A stretch of 64,000 nucleotides of DNA, taken from positions 186,001-250,000 of the forward strand of contig CAWALV010000002.1 of assembly GCA_963782965.1 (NCBI GenBank). The letters are read 5' to 3'. This stretch comes from CAWALV01 sp963782965. GTDB lineage: Bacteria > Actinomycetota > Actinomycetes > Acidothermales > Acidothermaceae. This document shows, one piece after another, positions 41,556-49,949 of the stretch (positions are counted from its first letter, which is position 1; the number at the start of each line of letters is the position of its first letter). The notes under the pieces are model-generated. The model saw only the letters and a list, made by a program, of their open reading frames with translations, searched no databases and was not told where the DNA came from. A program made the position numbers and the translations under genes.

Positions 41556-43688
41556 CTAGCCGCCGGGCGGCTTGGAAGGTGCAGCCCTGCCGCCACCAGG
41601 CGCCGCGCCGCCGCCGGTCGGTCCGGGCGACGGCTGAGGCGGCGGCGACGGTGACTTCCCGGCAGACGGCGAGGTCGAGGGCTGGTTCGACCCGGAGGCC
41701 GTGGCCGACGGCGTACCGGACGACGAAGGTGACGGGGACGGCGACCCCGCGGGCGAGGTCGTGGCCGAGGGAGAAGTCGTTGGGGACGGCGAGGTCGTCG
41801 GCGACGGCGTCGATTGCGGCAGCGTGACCGGCTTGGGGAAGGCGACCGGTTTCGTGTTCGTCAACGCCGCCTTCATGAACGCGGACCACAGCTTGGCCGG
41901 CAGCGTGCCGCCGTACACCTGCTGGTAGCCGCCGACGTTGACGAGAGGCGCGTTGTTGTCACGGAACATGGCAACGGCGGTCGATACCTGCGGGGTGTAA
42001 CCGACGAACCACGCCGAAACATTGCCCGACGTCGTCCCCGTCTTGCCGGCCGCCGGCCGCCCGATGGCAGCCGCCGTACCAGTACCGGACTTGATGACCT
42101 GCTGGAGTGCGTACGTCACGTCCGCGGCGACCTTGTCGGAGAAGGCCTGCCGGGTATGCGGCTTCGCCTTGTACAGCACCTTGCCGTTCGCGTCGGTCAC
42201 CGAGAGGACGACGTGCGGCACGGCATACAACCCGCCGTCCGCGAACGTCGCGTACGCGGCGGCCTGGTCGATCGGGTGCGCGGAGTCACTGCCCAGCAGC
42301 ATCGAACCGTTCTTCGACAGCGCGTCGGACGACGGGAGGCCGGCATCGTGCGCGGCGGCCGCCACCTTGTCGACGCCGACCTGCTGGCCGAGCTGCTCGA
42401 ACACCGTGTTCACCGAGTGCGCGGTGGCGGTCACCAGATTGATCCGGCCGAACTGCTCGTTGCTGTCGTTGACGTACTTCTGGCCACCGATGATCTGGGG
42501 CGAGTGCCCGTCGAACGTCGTCGTCAACGGCAGGCCACTGCGCAATGCCGCCGCGAGCACGTATGGCTTGAACGTCGAACCCATCGGTGGGATCGCTTGG
42601 GTGGCGTCGTCGAACGGGCGGGTGAGGTAGTCGGGCCCGCCGTACATCGCAAGGACGTCACCGGTACCCGGCTGCACCGAGACGAGTGCGGTTCGCAGGT
42701 CGGCGGGAACGTTGCCGTTGCTTCCCGGCATCTTCTGGACGGCGGCGACTGCTGCGGCCTGCATCGCCGGATCGAACGTCGTGACGATCCGCAGACCACC
42801 GCGATTGATCTGGTTCTCATCGATGCCGTGGTCGGCCAGCTCGGACTTGACGGCCGCGATGAGGTAGCCGTTGGTTCCTTGCAGGTCGCTCGACTTCGAG
42901 ATGGGTTGCACGATCGGGTAGGTAGCGGCGGCTCGGTCGGCCGCGCTCAACCAGCCCTTCTTCACCATGCCGTCGAGCACGTAGTTCCAGCGCTGCTTGG
43001 CGGCGGTCGGATGGATCGCCGGATCGAGATAGGAGGGCGCTTGAATGGACGCCGCCAGCACGGCCCCCTCGGTAAACGTCAGCTGCGCGACGTCCTTGCC
43101 GAAGTAGGCCTTCGCCGCCGCTTGGATGCCGTAAGCGCCGCGGCCGAAGTAGATGGTGTTCAGGTAGTCGTCAAGGATCTGGTCCTTGCTGTGCGTCTGC
43201 CCGATCTTGATCGAGATGAAGAACTCCTTCACCTTGCGGGTGAGCGTGCGCTGCTGCGTCAAGAAGGCGTTCTTCACGTACTGCTGGGTGATGGTCGAAC
43301 CGCCTTCGACGAAGTCGCCGTGACGCAGGTCGACCAAGCCGGCGCGGATTATGCCCAGCGGTGAGACGGCGGGCTCGGAGTAGAAGTTGCGGTCTTCAGC
43401 GGCGAGCACCGCATCGCGCACGGATTGCGGAATCTGATCGAGCGGCACCGACTCGCGGTTACGCGCACCGACGACGCCGAGTTGGGTCTTGCCGTCGTTG
43501 TAGTACACCGCCGCTGACTGCGCGAGCGAGATGCTCGACGCCGGCGGCACCTTCACCAGGGCATACCCGAGGGCGAACAGCCCGACGAGGACGAAGAACC
43601 CGGTCGCACAAAGCCCCAGCGTCAACCGCCATGAGGGCAGGAAGCGCCGGACGCCGCTCTTGCCGGCGCGGGGATAGTCGATTTTCAC
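41556..43688 (-). CDS. ponA: class A penicillin-binding protein (transglycosylase/transpeptidase)
   Basis: Bifunctional peptidoglycan synthase. The 710-residue protein has a cytoplasmic start and membrane helix near residues 25-48. The GT51 domain shows EDRNFYSEPAVSPLGIIRA with the catalytic Glu and GGSTITQQYVKNAFLTQQR. The transpeptidase domain has STFK (MGSTFKPYVLAAAL), SVN (AHSVNTVFEQ) and KTGTT. A long Pro/Ser/Thr-rich tail of about 110 residues follows. It starts with GTG 43688. Order with DUF5318 upstream and the glycosyltransferase downstream is as in M. tuberculosis (Rv0049-Rv0051). Confidence 0.97.
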   Translation of the reverse strand: MKIDYPRAGKSGVRRFLPSWRLTLGLCATGFFVLVGLFALGYALVKVPPASSISLAQSAAVYYNDGKTQLGVVGARNRESVPLDQIPQSVRDAVLAAEDRNFYSEPAVSPLGIIRAGLVDLRHGDFVEGGSTITQQYVKNAFLTQQRTLTRKVKEFFISIKIGQTHSKDQILDDYLNTIYFGRGAYGIQAAAKAYFGKDVAQLTFTEGAVLAASIQAPSYLDPAIHPTAAKQRWNYVLDGMVKKGWLSAADRAAATYPIVQPISKSSDLQGTNGYLIAAVKSELADHGIDENQINRGGLRIVTTFDPAMQAAAVAAVQKMPGSNGNVPADLRTALVSVQPGTGDVLAMYGGPDYLTRPFDDATQAIPPMGSTFKPYVLAAALRSGLPLTTTFDGHSPQIIGGQKYVNDSNEQFGRINLVTATAHSVNTVFEQLGQQVGVDKVAAAAHDAGLPSSDALSKNGSMLLGSDSAHPIDQAAAYATFADGGLYAVPHVVLSVTDANGKVLYKAKPHTRQAFSDKVAADVTYALQQVIKSGTGTAAAIGRPAAGKTGTTSGNVSAWFVGYTPQVSTAVAMFRDNNAPLVNVGGYQQVYGGTLPAKLWSAFMKAALTNTKPVAFPKPVTLPQSTPSPTTSPSPTTSPSATTSPAGSPSPSPSSSGTPSATASGSNQPSTSPSAGKSPSPPPQPSPGPTGGGAAPGGGRAAPSKPPGG

Positions 43689-43786
43689 AGAACCTCACGG
43701 GGTCGTCGTCCGGGATGATCTACCCGCTGGGAGCAGGCGGATACGCGCCGCGCCGTAGCCGCGCTGCGAAGCCGGTCTGCTGCGCC

Positions 43787-44209
43787 TCAGTCGGAGAGCG
43801 CTCGCTCGCGTGACTCGCGTCGCCGGCTGACACGCCGCTCCGGTGCGTGCCCATGCCCAAGGACGAACGACTGGGTCAGGTGGTTCCACGAGCAGTTCTG
43901 GCACACCTCGACGACGTAGACCCGGAACTCGTGAACCTCTGACTCCATCTGCTCGAGCTCGCGGGTCGCTTTGATCCGGCCGCTGTATTCACCGAGCGCA
44001 TCGCCGTAGGTGTAGGTGACGTGGGTCAACAGCTCCTTGCGGCACACCGGGCACTGCTGCTCCGTCGGTTCACCGTGAAACTTGGCGGCGCGCAACAGGT
44101 ACGGGTGCGCGTCGCAGACATCGGTCGCACTGACCTGGCCGCGAAACAGCGCCTCGAGGGTCGCTCGCCTGGCCAGCGAGTAGTCGACCAACGCCCGTAA
44201 CGTCTCCAC
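43787..44209 (-). CDS. DUF5318 family zinc-ribbon-like protein
   Basis: A 140-residue protein like M. tuberculosis Rv0049, which likewise precedes ponA1. It starts METLRALVDYSLARRATLEA and has two Cys pairs, CPVC (QQCPVCRKELL) and CQNC (VEVCQNCSWNHL), that could bind one zinc, plus a His-rich segment. The tail is basic. The start is GTG 44209 and ponA begins 98 bases downstream. Its function is not known. Confidence 0.88.
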   Translation of the reverse strand: METLRALVDYSLARRATLEALFRGQVSATDVCDAHPYLLRAAKFHGEPTEQQCPVCRKELLTHVTYTYGDALGEYSGRIKATRELEQMESEVHEFRVYVVEVCQNCSWNHLTQSFVLGHGHAPERRVSRRRESRERALSD

Positions 44210-44398
44210 CCGTTCAGGTTAACCCGGCAGAGCGGGCCCGTTCACTGCTTCCGCACGCCGTCACGCGCTCGTCAAGGGGATCCTCAAGGCAATCCTCTAG
44301 GCACCCGCAACGGCACTTGACAGCGTGCAACCGACTACGTTCGATCTTCGACGTGCGGCAATCGGTCACGCGTCGTCACGAGCGCACAGGAGGCGCGG

Positions 44399-44689
44399 GT
44401 GTTCCTGATGATCTCGACCTACTTGCGGCCGATCGAGGAGGTCGACGCGATACGGCCCGCGCACTTCGAATTCATGGATGCGCTGGAGGCACGCGGGATC
44501 GTTGTCGGGGCGGGCCGGCGCCAGCCACCCGTCGGCGGCGTCGTCCTGCTCGACGTCGAGACCGAGGCGGAGGCGCGGGAGATCATGTCCGGCGACCCGT
44601 ACGTCATCGGCGGTTTCGCGGCGTACGAACCAATGGGCTGGACGCCGACCCGCGGCTCGCTCGCGGAATACGGTCGCCCTACCGGCTGA
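44399..44689 (+). CDS. YciI-family protein
   Basis: Small ferredoxin-like fold protein of 96 residues. It includes MFLMISTYLRPIEEVDAIRP and FEFMDALEARGIVVGAGRRQ, then the expected GGVVLLDVE and REIMSGDPYVIGGFAAYEPM. Family members have an Asp-His pair for chlorohydrolase-like chemistry; here RPAHFEFMDA keeps the His. GTG 44399 is preceded by AGGAGG. The role is unknown. It converges on a small decayed lipoprotein-like frame. Confidence 0.85.
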   Translation: MFLMISTYLRPIEEVDAIRPAHFEFMDALEARGIVVGAGRRQPPVGGVVLLDVETEAEAREIMSGDPYVIGGFAAYEPMGWTPTRGSLAEYGRPTG

Positions 44690-44858
44690 ACTCGGCAGGG
44701 CACGACTGCAGGCCGGGATCCTGAATCCCACCGTTGGACGAGACGTACACGAGGTGCTGCGAGCTGGCAGGGAAGCGCAACCGGTGAGCGCAAGACCGAG
44801 CCCTGCCGCCAGGACCGCGAACCCGACCGCCGATAGTCCACCGAGTGCCGGCTCCGTG
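44679..44858 (-). pseudogene. remnant of a small lipoprotein
   Basis: The end QHLVYVSSNGGIQDPGLQSC then PAEFSR is read to a stop at 44679-44681. A one-base shift away lies a convincing signal peptide GGLSAVGFAVLAAGLGLALT followed by GCASLP, a lipobox with the lipidated Cys. The N-terminal start ATG (in MNRHGAG) is again in the first frame. Two compensating shifts would restore a protein of about 60 residues. The 342-base gap before the PadR gene otherwise holds only the operator at 44978; nothing else is seen in it. Confidence 0.4.
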
Positions 44859-44977
44859 CCTGTTCATCCGCAAAGCCGCTCCTCGCGTTTTCAGGGTGTT
44901 TCAGCGGGATCGACCGCCCAGCGCCGGCCCTTGAGCGGGGAGGTTTGCATCGGGGATAGGCAGGCCGTATCGTGCGG

Positions 44978-44996
44978 ATGTATCGAGCTGATACAT
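44978..44996. promoter_or_regulatory. operator-like inverted repeat before the PadR gene
   Basis: ATGTATC-GAGCT-GATACAT is a perfect inverted repeat with 7-base arms and a 5-base spacer, 36 bases upstream of the PadR gene start. PadR-family operators often have ATGT...ACAT ends, so autoregulation of this gene, possibly together with ino1, is likely. Confidence 0.65.
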
Positions 44997-45031
44997 CAGT
45001 TCGTTAGGTCCGTCAGACACAGGAGTCCACG

Positions 45032-45631
45032 GTGGCGCAGCCAGCCAAGCGTTCGGGACGTTCCGGCGTCCTCGAGCTCGCCGTGCTCGGCCTCCTGCAC
45101 GAATCACCGATGCACGGCTACGAGCTGCGCAAGCGGCTCAACACCATGCTCGGTGCGTTCCGGGCGTTCTCCTACGGATCGCTCTACCCGTGTCTGAAGG
45201 AGATGCTGGCGGCGGGGCATGTCAGCGTCGACGGCGAGCTCGCGGGGAGCCGCAGCCGCATCGTCTACAAACTCACGGCCGAGGGCAAGGAACACCTGCA
45301 GAACCTGCTGGCCGAAGCCGGCCCGTCTTCGTGGGAGGACGAGAACTTCGGCGTCCACTTCGCGTTCTTCGCCCAAACCGCCGCCGACGTCCGGATGCGC
45401 ATCCTTGAAGGGCGGCGCACCCGCCTCGAGGAACGGCTCGAGCATGTTCGCGGCTCTTTGGCACGCACCCGCGAGCGCGTCGACAGCTACACCCTCGAAC
45501 TTCAACGGCACGGTTTGGAATCGGTCGAGCGCGAGGTGCGCTGGCTCACCGAACTCATCGAGACCGAGCGCGCCGCAGACACCAACAACAAGTCCTCGAC
45601 CAGCACGACCATCACGAAATCAGCTCACTAA
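45032..45631 (+). CDS. PadR-family transcriptional regulator
   Basis: A 199-residue PadR/Vir-type winged-helix regulator. The core is GVLELAVLGLLHESPMHGYE followed by LRKRLNTMLGAFRAFSYGSLY and PCLKEMLAAGHVS; the C-terminal coiled coil (ERLEHVRGSLARTRERVDS) mediates dimerisation. The end is Thr/Ser-rich. GTG 45032 is the start. The preceding inverted repeat at 44978 is a candidate binding site. ino1 lies 50 bases downstream; the same PadR-ino1 pairing occurs in mycobacteria (Rv0047c-Rv0046c), which suggests control of inositol synthesis. Confidence 0.93.
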   Translation: MAQPAKRSGRSGVLELAVLGLLHESPMHGYELRKRLNTMLGAFRAFSYGSLYPCLKEMLAAGHVSVDGELAGSRSRIVYKLTAEGKEHLQNLLAEAGPSSWEDENFGVHFAFFAQTAADVRMRILEGRRTRLEERLEHVRGSLARTRERVDSYTLELQRHGLESVEREVRWLTELIETERAADTNNKSSTSTTITKSAH

Positions 45632-45681
45632 CGCTCTCAGCACGTGACACCAAGCACGCAGACAACAAAGGAGCACTCCTC

Positions 45682-46761
45682 ATGGGTTCGGTACGGGTAG
45701 CCATCGTCGGCGTCGGTAACTGCGCCGCGTCGCTAGTCCAAGGGGTGGAGTACTACAAGAACGCCGTCCCCGGCGAGCGAGTGCCAGGTCTGATGCACGT
45801 GCAGTTCGGCCCGTACCACGTGCGCGACGTCGAGTTCGTCGCTGCGTTCGACGTCGACGGCAAGAAGGTCGGTCAAGACCTCGCCGATGCGATCGGTGCG
45901 AGCGAGAACAACACCATCCAGATCTGCGACGTCCCGCCGACCGGCATCACGGTGCAGCGCGGCCACACCTACGACGGACTCGGCGAGTACTACCGCGAGA
46001 TCATTCAGGAGTCCGACGAGACGCCCGTCGACGTCGTCCAGGCGCTCAAGGACAGCAAGGCCGACGTCCTGGTGTCCTACCTGCCCGTCGGCTCGGAAGC
46101 CGCCGACAAGTTCTATGCGCAGTGCGCGATCGATGCCGGAGTCGCGTTCGTCAACGCCCTGCCGGTCTTCATCGCCAGCGACCCGGTATGGGCCAAGAAG
46201 TTCGAGGACGCCGGCGTGCCGATCGTCGGCGACGACATCAAGTCGCAGGTCGGCGCGACCATCACGCACCGCGTACTGGCCAAGCTGTTCGAGGACCGCG
46301 GCGTCGAGCTGCTGCGCACCTACCAGCTCAACTTCGGCGGCAACATGGACTTCATGAACATGCTGGAGCGCAAGCGCCTGCAGTCCAAGAAGATTTCCAA
46401 GACACAGTCGGTCACCTCGCAGATCCCGCACGAGATGGAACGCGCCGCCGTCCACATCGGGCCGAGCGACTACGTGCCGTGGCTCGACGACCGCAAGTGG
46501 GCCTACGTCCGCCTCGAGGGTCGCGCGTTCGGCGACGTACCGCTGAACCTGGAGTACAAGCTCGAGGTCTGGGACTCCCCGAACTCGGCCGGCGTCATCA
46601 TCGACGCCGTCCGCGCCGCGAAGATCGCGAAGGACCGCGGCATCGGCGGCCCGATCGTGTCTGCCGCGAGCTACTTCATGAAGAGCCCGCCGGTGCAGTA
46701 CAGCGACGACGACGCCCGCCAGGCCGTCGAAGACTTCATCGCCGGCAAAGTCGACCGCTGA
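45682..46761 (+). CDS. ino1: myo-inositol-1-phosphate synthase (inositol-3-phosphate synthase)
   Basis: NAD-dependent conversion of glucose-6-phosphate to inositol phosphate, the entry to phosphatidylinositol, mycothiol and related actinobacterial products. The 359-residue protein starts GSVRVAIVGVGNCAASLVQG, the NAD-binding loop. It has VVQALKDSKADVLVSYLPVG, VNALPVFIASDPVWAKKF, the signature GDDIKSQVGATITHRVLAKL, and NFGGNMDFMNMLERKRLQSK with the catalytic lysines. ATG 45682 follows AAAGGAG. A dispersed repeat follows the stop. Confidence 0.98.
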   Translation: MGSVRVAIVGVGNCAASLVQGVEYYKNAVPGERVPGLMHVQFGPYHVRDVEFVAAFDVDGKKVGQDLADAIGASENNTIQICDVPPTGITVQRGHTYDGLGEYYREIIQESDETPVDVVQALKDSKADVLVSYLPVGSEAADKFYAQCAIDAGVAFVNALPVFIASDPVWAKKFEDAGVPIVGDDIKSQVGATITHRVLAKLFEDRGVELLRTYQLNFGGNMDFMNMLERKRLQSKKISKTQSVTSQIPHEMERAAVHIGPSDYVPWLDDRKWAYVRLEGRAFGDVPLNLEYKLEVWDSPNSAGVIIDAVRAAKIAKDRGIGGPIVSAASYFMKSPPVQYSDDDARQAVEDFIAGKVDR

Positions 46762-46787
46762 CAAACCCGCGCTCGTGATTACCGCGA

Positions 46788-46880
46788 CCCCCGCTGCGGG
46801 TTGATCACGTAAACGTGGTCAACACCCCCGAGGACAGGCCTGCAAGCGTGTCCTCGGGGGGGTTAGCCTCATAAGGGCCC
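46788..46880 (-). repeat. dispersed two-hairpin intergenic repeat, copy 4
   Basis: Same orientation as copy 2. It has CCCGCTGCGGGTTGATCACG, then TAAACGTGGTCAA, CCGAGGACA...TGTCCTCGG and CCTCATAAGGGCCC. It lies 26 bases after ino1, in the gap before convergent pcnA. It differs from copy 2 by a few bases near the end (GGGGTTAGCC against GGTGTTGGCC). Confidence 0.9.
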
Positions 46881-46896
46881 GGTGGCCTGGGCGGTA

Positions 46897-46955
46897 TATG
46901 CCGATCTGCCGATGTGCCGATTTGCCGGACGCCGGACGGCCGGACGGCCGGACGT
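46897..46955. repeat. short simple repeats
   Basis: Three copies of a 9-base TGCCGAT-type unit (46903-46924) are followed by imperfect CCGGACGG units (46925-46953). They are downstream of copy 4 and just before the 3' end of pcnA. No function is evident. Confidence 0.6.
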
Positions 46956-46972
46956 CGCCCCGGGCCGGAGTG

Positions 46973-48526
46973 TCAGCTGCTGCTCGTGAGGCCTTGGTCG
47001 GCGGCCCATGCGCGCAACGCGGCCACCGCGGCGTCCTTGCCGATCGGGCCTTGCTCGATGCGCAACTCGAGCAGGAACCGATAGGCCCGGCCGAGCTCCG
47101 GGCCCGGTGGAATGCCCAGTGCCTCGGCGATCTCGTAGCCGTTGAGTTCCGGCCGGATCGCGTCGACTTCCTCCTGCTGGCGCAACGTCTCGATCCGCGC
47201 CTCGAGCGAACCGTACGCGGCCTGCAAAGCGGCCGCTCGGCGCCGGTTTCGAGTCGTGCAGTCGGAGCGGGTCAACTTGTGCAGCCGGTCGAGCAACGGG
47301 CCGGCGTCGCGCACGTATCGCCGCACCGCGGAGTCGGTCCACTCGCCGGTGCCGTAGCCGTGGAATCGCAGGTGCAACTCGACCAGTTGCGCCACATCGT
47401 GGACGACGTCCTTGGGGAACTTCAACGCCGTCAGCCGCGCCTTCGCCAGCTTCTTGCCGACGACCTCGTGGTGATGGAACGAGACACGCCCGTCGGATTC
47501 GAGTCGGCGGGTGGCGGGCTTGCCGACGTCGTGCAGTAACGCCGCAAGCCGCAGCACGAGATCCGGCTCGCCGTCTTCGAGCTCGATCGCCTGGTCGAGC
47601 ACCGTCAGCGTGTGCTCGTAGACGTCCTTGTGGCGGTACTCCGCGTCGGCCTCGAGCCGGCGCAACGCAGGCAGTTCCGGCAGCACCCGCTCCGCAAGGC
47701 CGGTGTCGACGAGCAGTGCGAGCCCCCGGCGCGGGTCGGGCGAGAGCACGAGCTTGGTCAACTCGTCGCGAACTCGTTCGGCCGAGATCTTCAGGATGCG
47801 GTCGGCCATCGCACCCATCGCGGCAGCAACCGCCGGATCGACGTCGAAGCCGAGCTGGGCAGCGAACCTAGCCGCCCGCATCATCCGCAACGGATCGTCG
47901 TCGAACGAGTCCTCCGGCCGACCCGGCGTCGCGAGCCGTTTCCGCAGCAAGTCCTTGACCCCGCCGAACGGATCATGGACGACGTGCTCGGGGAACGTGA
48001 CGGCCATCGCGTTGACCGTGAAGTCGCGCCGCCGCAGGTCCTCGACCAGCGAGTCGCCGTAGGTCACCTCGGGCTTGCGCGATTCGGGGTCATAGACCTC
48101 GAACCGGTAGGTGGTGATCTCCAGCCGATGGCCACCCTTGAGCAGGCCGACCGTGCCGAAAGCGATACCGGTGTCCCACTGGCTGTCGGCCCAGCGCTTG
48201 GCGATCCGCAACACCTCGTCGGGGCGAGCGCTGGTGGCGAAGTCGAGATCGTTGCCGAGCCGGCCGAGCAGGGCGTCGCGCACCGAGCCTCCGACGAGCG
48301 CAAGCTCGTGGCCCGCGCGAACGAACCGCTGCGCCAGTTCCTCCACGATCGGGGACACCCGCACGAGTTCTGTGATCGCCTTGTGCTGCGCCGCGCTCAA
48401 CAGCTCGGACGGCGGCTGCCCGACGTCGTCGGCCGACAGCGGCTGCCCGGCGTCGGCGGCCGACAGCGGCACGTCGCCCACGACTGGCTCCTCGGGCTCG
48501 AGTGGATCACTAAGGGGCTGCGACAC
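46973..48526 (-). CDS. pcnA: CCA tRNA nucleotidyltransferase / poly(A) polymerase family
   Basis: Adds or repairs the CCA end of tRNAs; needed here because the tRNA-Gly gene lacks CCA. The 517-residue class II enzyme has a 50-residue charged/Pro N-terminal extension, then the catalytic core LALVGGSVRDALLGRLGNDL with the DxD metal residues (DLDFATSARP). The RRDFTVNAMAV segment and RFAAQLGFDVDP follow, and the HD region (LLHDVGKPATRR) lies later. M. tuberculosis PcnA (Rv3907c) has the same length and neighbours. The start is GTG 48526, divergent from the YbaK-like gene. Confidence 0.95.
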   Translation of the reverse strand: MSQPLSDPLEPEEPVVGDVPLSAADAGQPLSADDVGQPPSELLSAAQHKAITELVRVSPIVEELAQRFVRAGHELALVGGSVRDALLGRLGNDLDFATSARPDEVLRIAKRWADSQWDTGIAFGTVGLLKGGHRLEITTYRFEVYDPESRKPEVTYGDSLVEDLRRRDFTVNAMAVTFPEHVVHDPFGGVKDLLRKRLATPGRPEDSFDDDPLRMMRAARFAAQLGFDVDPAVAAAMGAMADRILKISAERVRDELTKLVLSPDPRRGLALLVDTGLAERVLPELPALRRLEADAEYRHKDVYEHTLTVLDQAIELEDGEPDLVLRLAALLHDVGKPATRRLESDGRVSFHHHEVVGKKLAKARLTALKFPKDVVHDVAQLVELHLRFHGYGTGEWTDSAVRRYVRDAGPLLDRLHKLTRSDCTTRNRRRAAALQAAYGSLEARIETLRQQEEVDAIRPELNGYEIAEALGIPPGPELGRAYRFLLELRIEQGPIGKDAAVAALRAWAADQGLTSSS

Positions 48527-48784
48527 GGGTCCCTAGCGTACGGCCCAACCTCGGCGGGACCGCCGGGGCGATCGGCGCAAGCGTGACAAAGATCTATCCG
48601 TCGCGGCCGTTCCGCGGGGAGGGCCGGCACTCGTACGCTCGACCCGGTTTGCTCGCCGACGACCGAATTCTGCGTCGACGCAGGACGGCTCGCTTTTTCG
48701 GTCATACGGGTTTCAATTCCGCAAAGTCCGGCCTAGTGTCGTGGACACACAGGACGGATGTCTTCCCTGTGGGCGGAGGTCGCC

Positions 48785-49423
48785 ATGAAGGGTCCGCTCG
48801 ACATCCACCAGTACCTCTTGGCACACGACGTCCCCCACGAGATCGTGCGCCTGCGGCGCGGGGCATCGACTCCCGCGCATCTTGCCGACGTCCTTGGCAT
48901 CCCACCTCAGCGATGTGTCGCGGCGCATGCTTTCCATGCGCTCACCCCGACCGACGACGTTCTCGTCGTCCTGCTGGCCGCGGCCGACGTCGAATGCGAC
49001 GAGGCGGTCTCCTGCGACATCGTCAACGAATTCTTGACCACGCACCTTGAAACCAACGCAGTCGTCGCACCAGCCGGCGCCGAACTCGTCAGCAGCCGCA
49101 CCGACTACGTCGCGTCCCACCTCTCGCCGCTGCTGTTGCCGCCCGACGTGCTCGTGGTCGCGACACCGGAGATCGACGATCTCGCGGCATCGATCGTCTA
49201 CACCGCGACAGGCGATGCGGGAACCGCGCTGGCCATCCCGGCGGGCGACCTGTTGACGCTCACCCGAGCCCGGACCGCGCCCCGCAGGCTGGCCAAGCCC
49301 ACCGCCGCACCGGAGCCGGAGCCAGAGCCCGAGCCGGCCGCCGTCGTCTCACGCGAGCTTTCGCTCGTCGAACTCGCGACCGCGGCGGCGACCGCGCCGG
49401 CGGTCAGCACCCAGCTCGCCTGA
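48785..49423 (+). CDS. YbaK/prolyl-tRNA deacylase-like protein
   Basis: A 212-residue protein with a YbaK/EbsC-type domain of the kind that edits misacylated tRNAs. The N-terminal domain reads DIHQYLLAHDVPHEIVRLRR, then ASTPAHLADVLGIPP, and the core VLVVLLAAADVECDEAV. The last 50 residues are Pro/Glu-rich and disordered. I chose ATG 48785 because GGAGG lies nearby and the domain starts there; an upstream ATG at 48758 is possible. The deacylase catalytic Lys is not obvious, so activity is uncertain. Confidence 0.75.
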   Translation: MKGPLDIHQYLLAHDVPHEIVRLRRGASTPAHLADVLGIPPQRCVAAHAFHALTPTDDVLVVLLAAADVECDEAVSCDIVNEFLTTHLETNAVVAPAGAELVSSRTDYVASHLSPLLLPPDVLVVATPEIDDLAASIVYTATGDAGTALAIPAGDLLTLTRARTAPRRLAKPTAAPEPEPEPEPAAVVSRELSLVELATAAATAPAVSTQLA

Positions 49424-49484
49424 CACCGGTCGGCGCCGGCTGCGGCAGCGGGAATCCTGCATCCGCGGCCGTTACGATCGAACA

Positions 49485-49949
49485 ATGCCTCCTGCACGTC
49501 GACGTGTGCCGCGACTTCGGCGCGTCGAGGAAACCTCCGCCGGAGGTCTCGTCGTCGACACGACCGCGCCGGGCGGCAGCGCCGCCCTGATCGCGAGGCA
49601 CGACCGCCAAGGCCGCCTCGTCTGGTCACTCCCCAAGGGCCACGTCGAGGACGGCGAGAGCAGCGAGGCCGCCGCGATCCGGGAGATCGCCGAGGAGACG
49701 GGCATCACCGGGCGGATCGTCGCACCGCTGGGCATGATCGACTTCTGGTTCGTCGCGGACGGGCGCCGGGTGCACAAGACCGTGCATCACTTCCTGCTCG
49801 TGGCCGAGAGCGGGGAACTCTCCGACCGCGACATTGAGGTCGTCGAGGTGGCGTGGGTTCCGCTAGCCGAACTCGGCGCCCGGCTCGCCTACGACGACGA
49901 GCGACGCCTCGTCGATCAAGTGCCGCGACTGCTCGCGGACATCGCGTGA
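49485..49949 (+). CDS. NUDIX hydrolase (MutT4-like)
   Basis: Hydrolyses a nucleoside diphosphate linked to another group. The 154-residue protein carries a complete Nudix box, GHVEDGESSEAAAIREIAEE followed by TGI, with the Glu residues for Mg. It is in the position of M. tuberculosis mutT4 (Rv3908), between pcnA and the large Rv3909-type protein. The first 17 residues are basic. ATG 49485 is the start, and its stop overlaps the GTG of the next gene by four bases. Confidence 0.93.
   Translation: MPPARRRVPRLRRVEETSAGGLVVDTTAPGGSAALIARHDRQGRLVWSLPKGHVEDGESSEAAAIREIAEETGITGRIVAPLGMIDFWFVADGRRVHKTVHHFLLVAESGELSDRDIEVVEVAWVPLAELGARLAYDDERRLVDQVPRLLADIA

Noticed and set aside
46897..46955. Possible CRISPR-like array of short repeats
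   Set aside because: Units are 8-9 bases, contiguous and without spacers; it is a simple sequence repeat.
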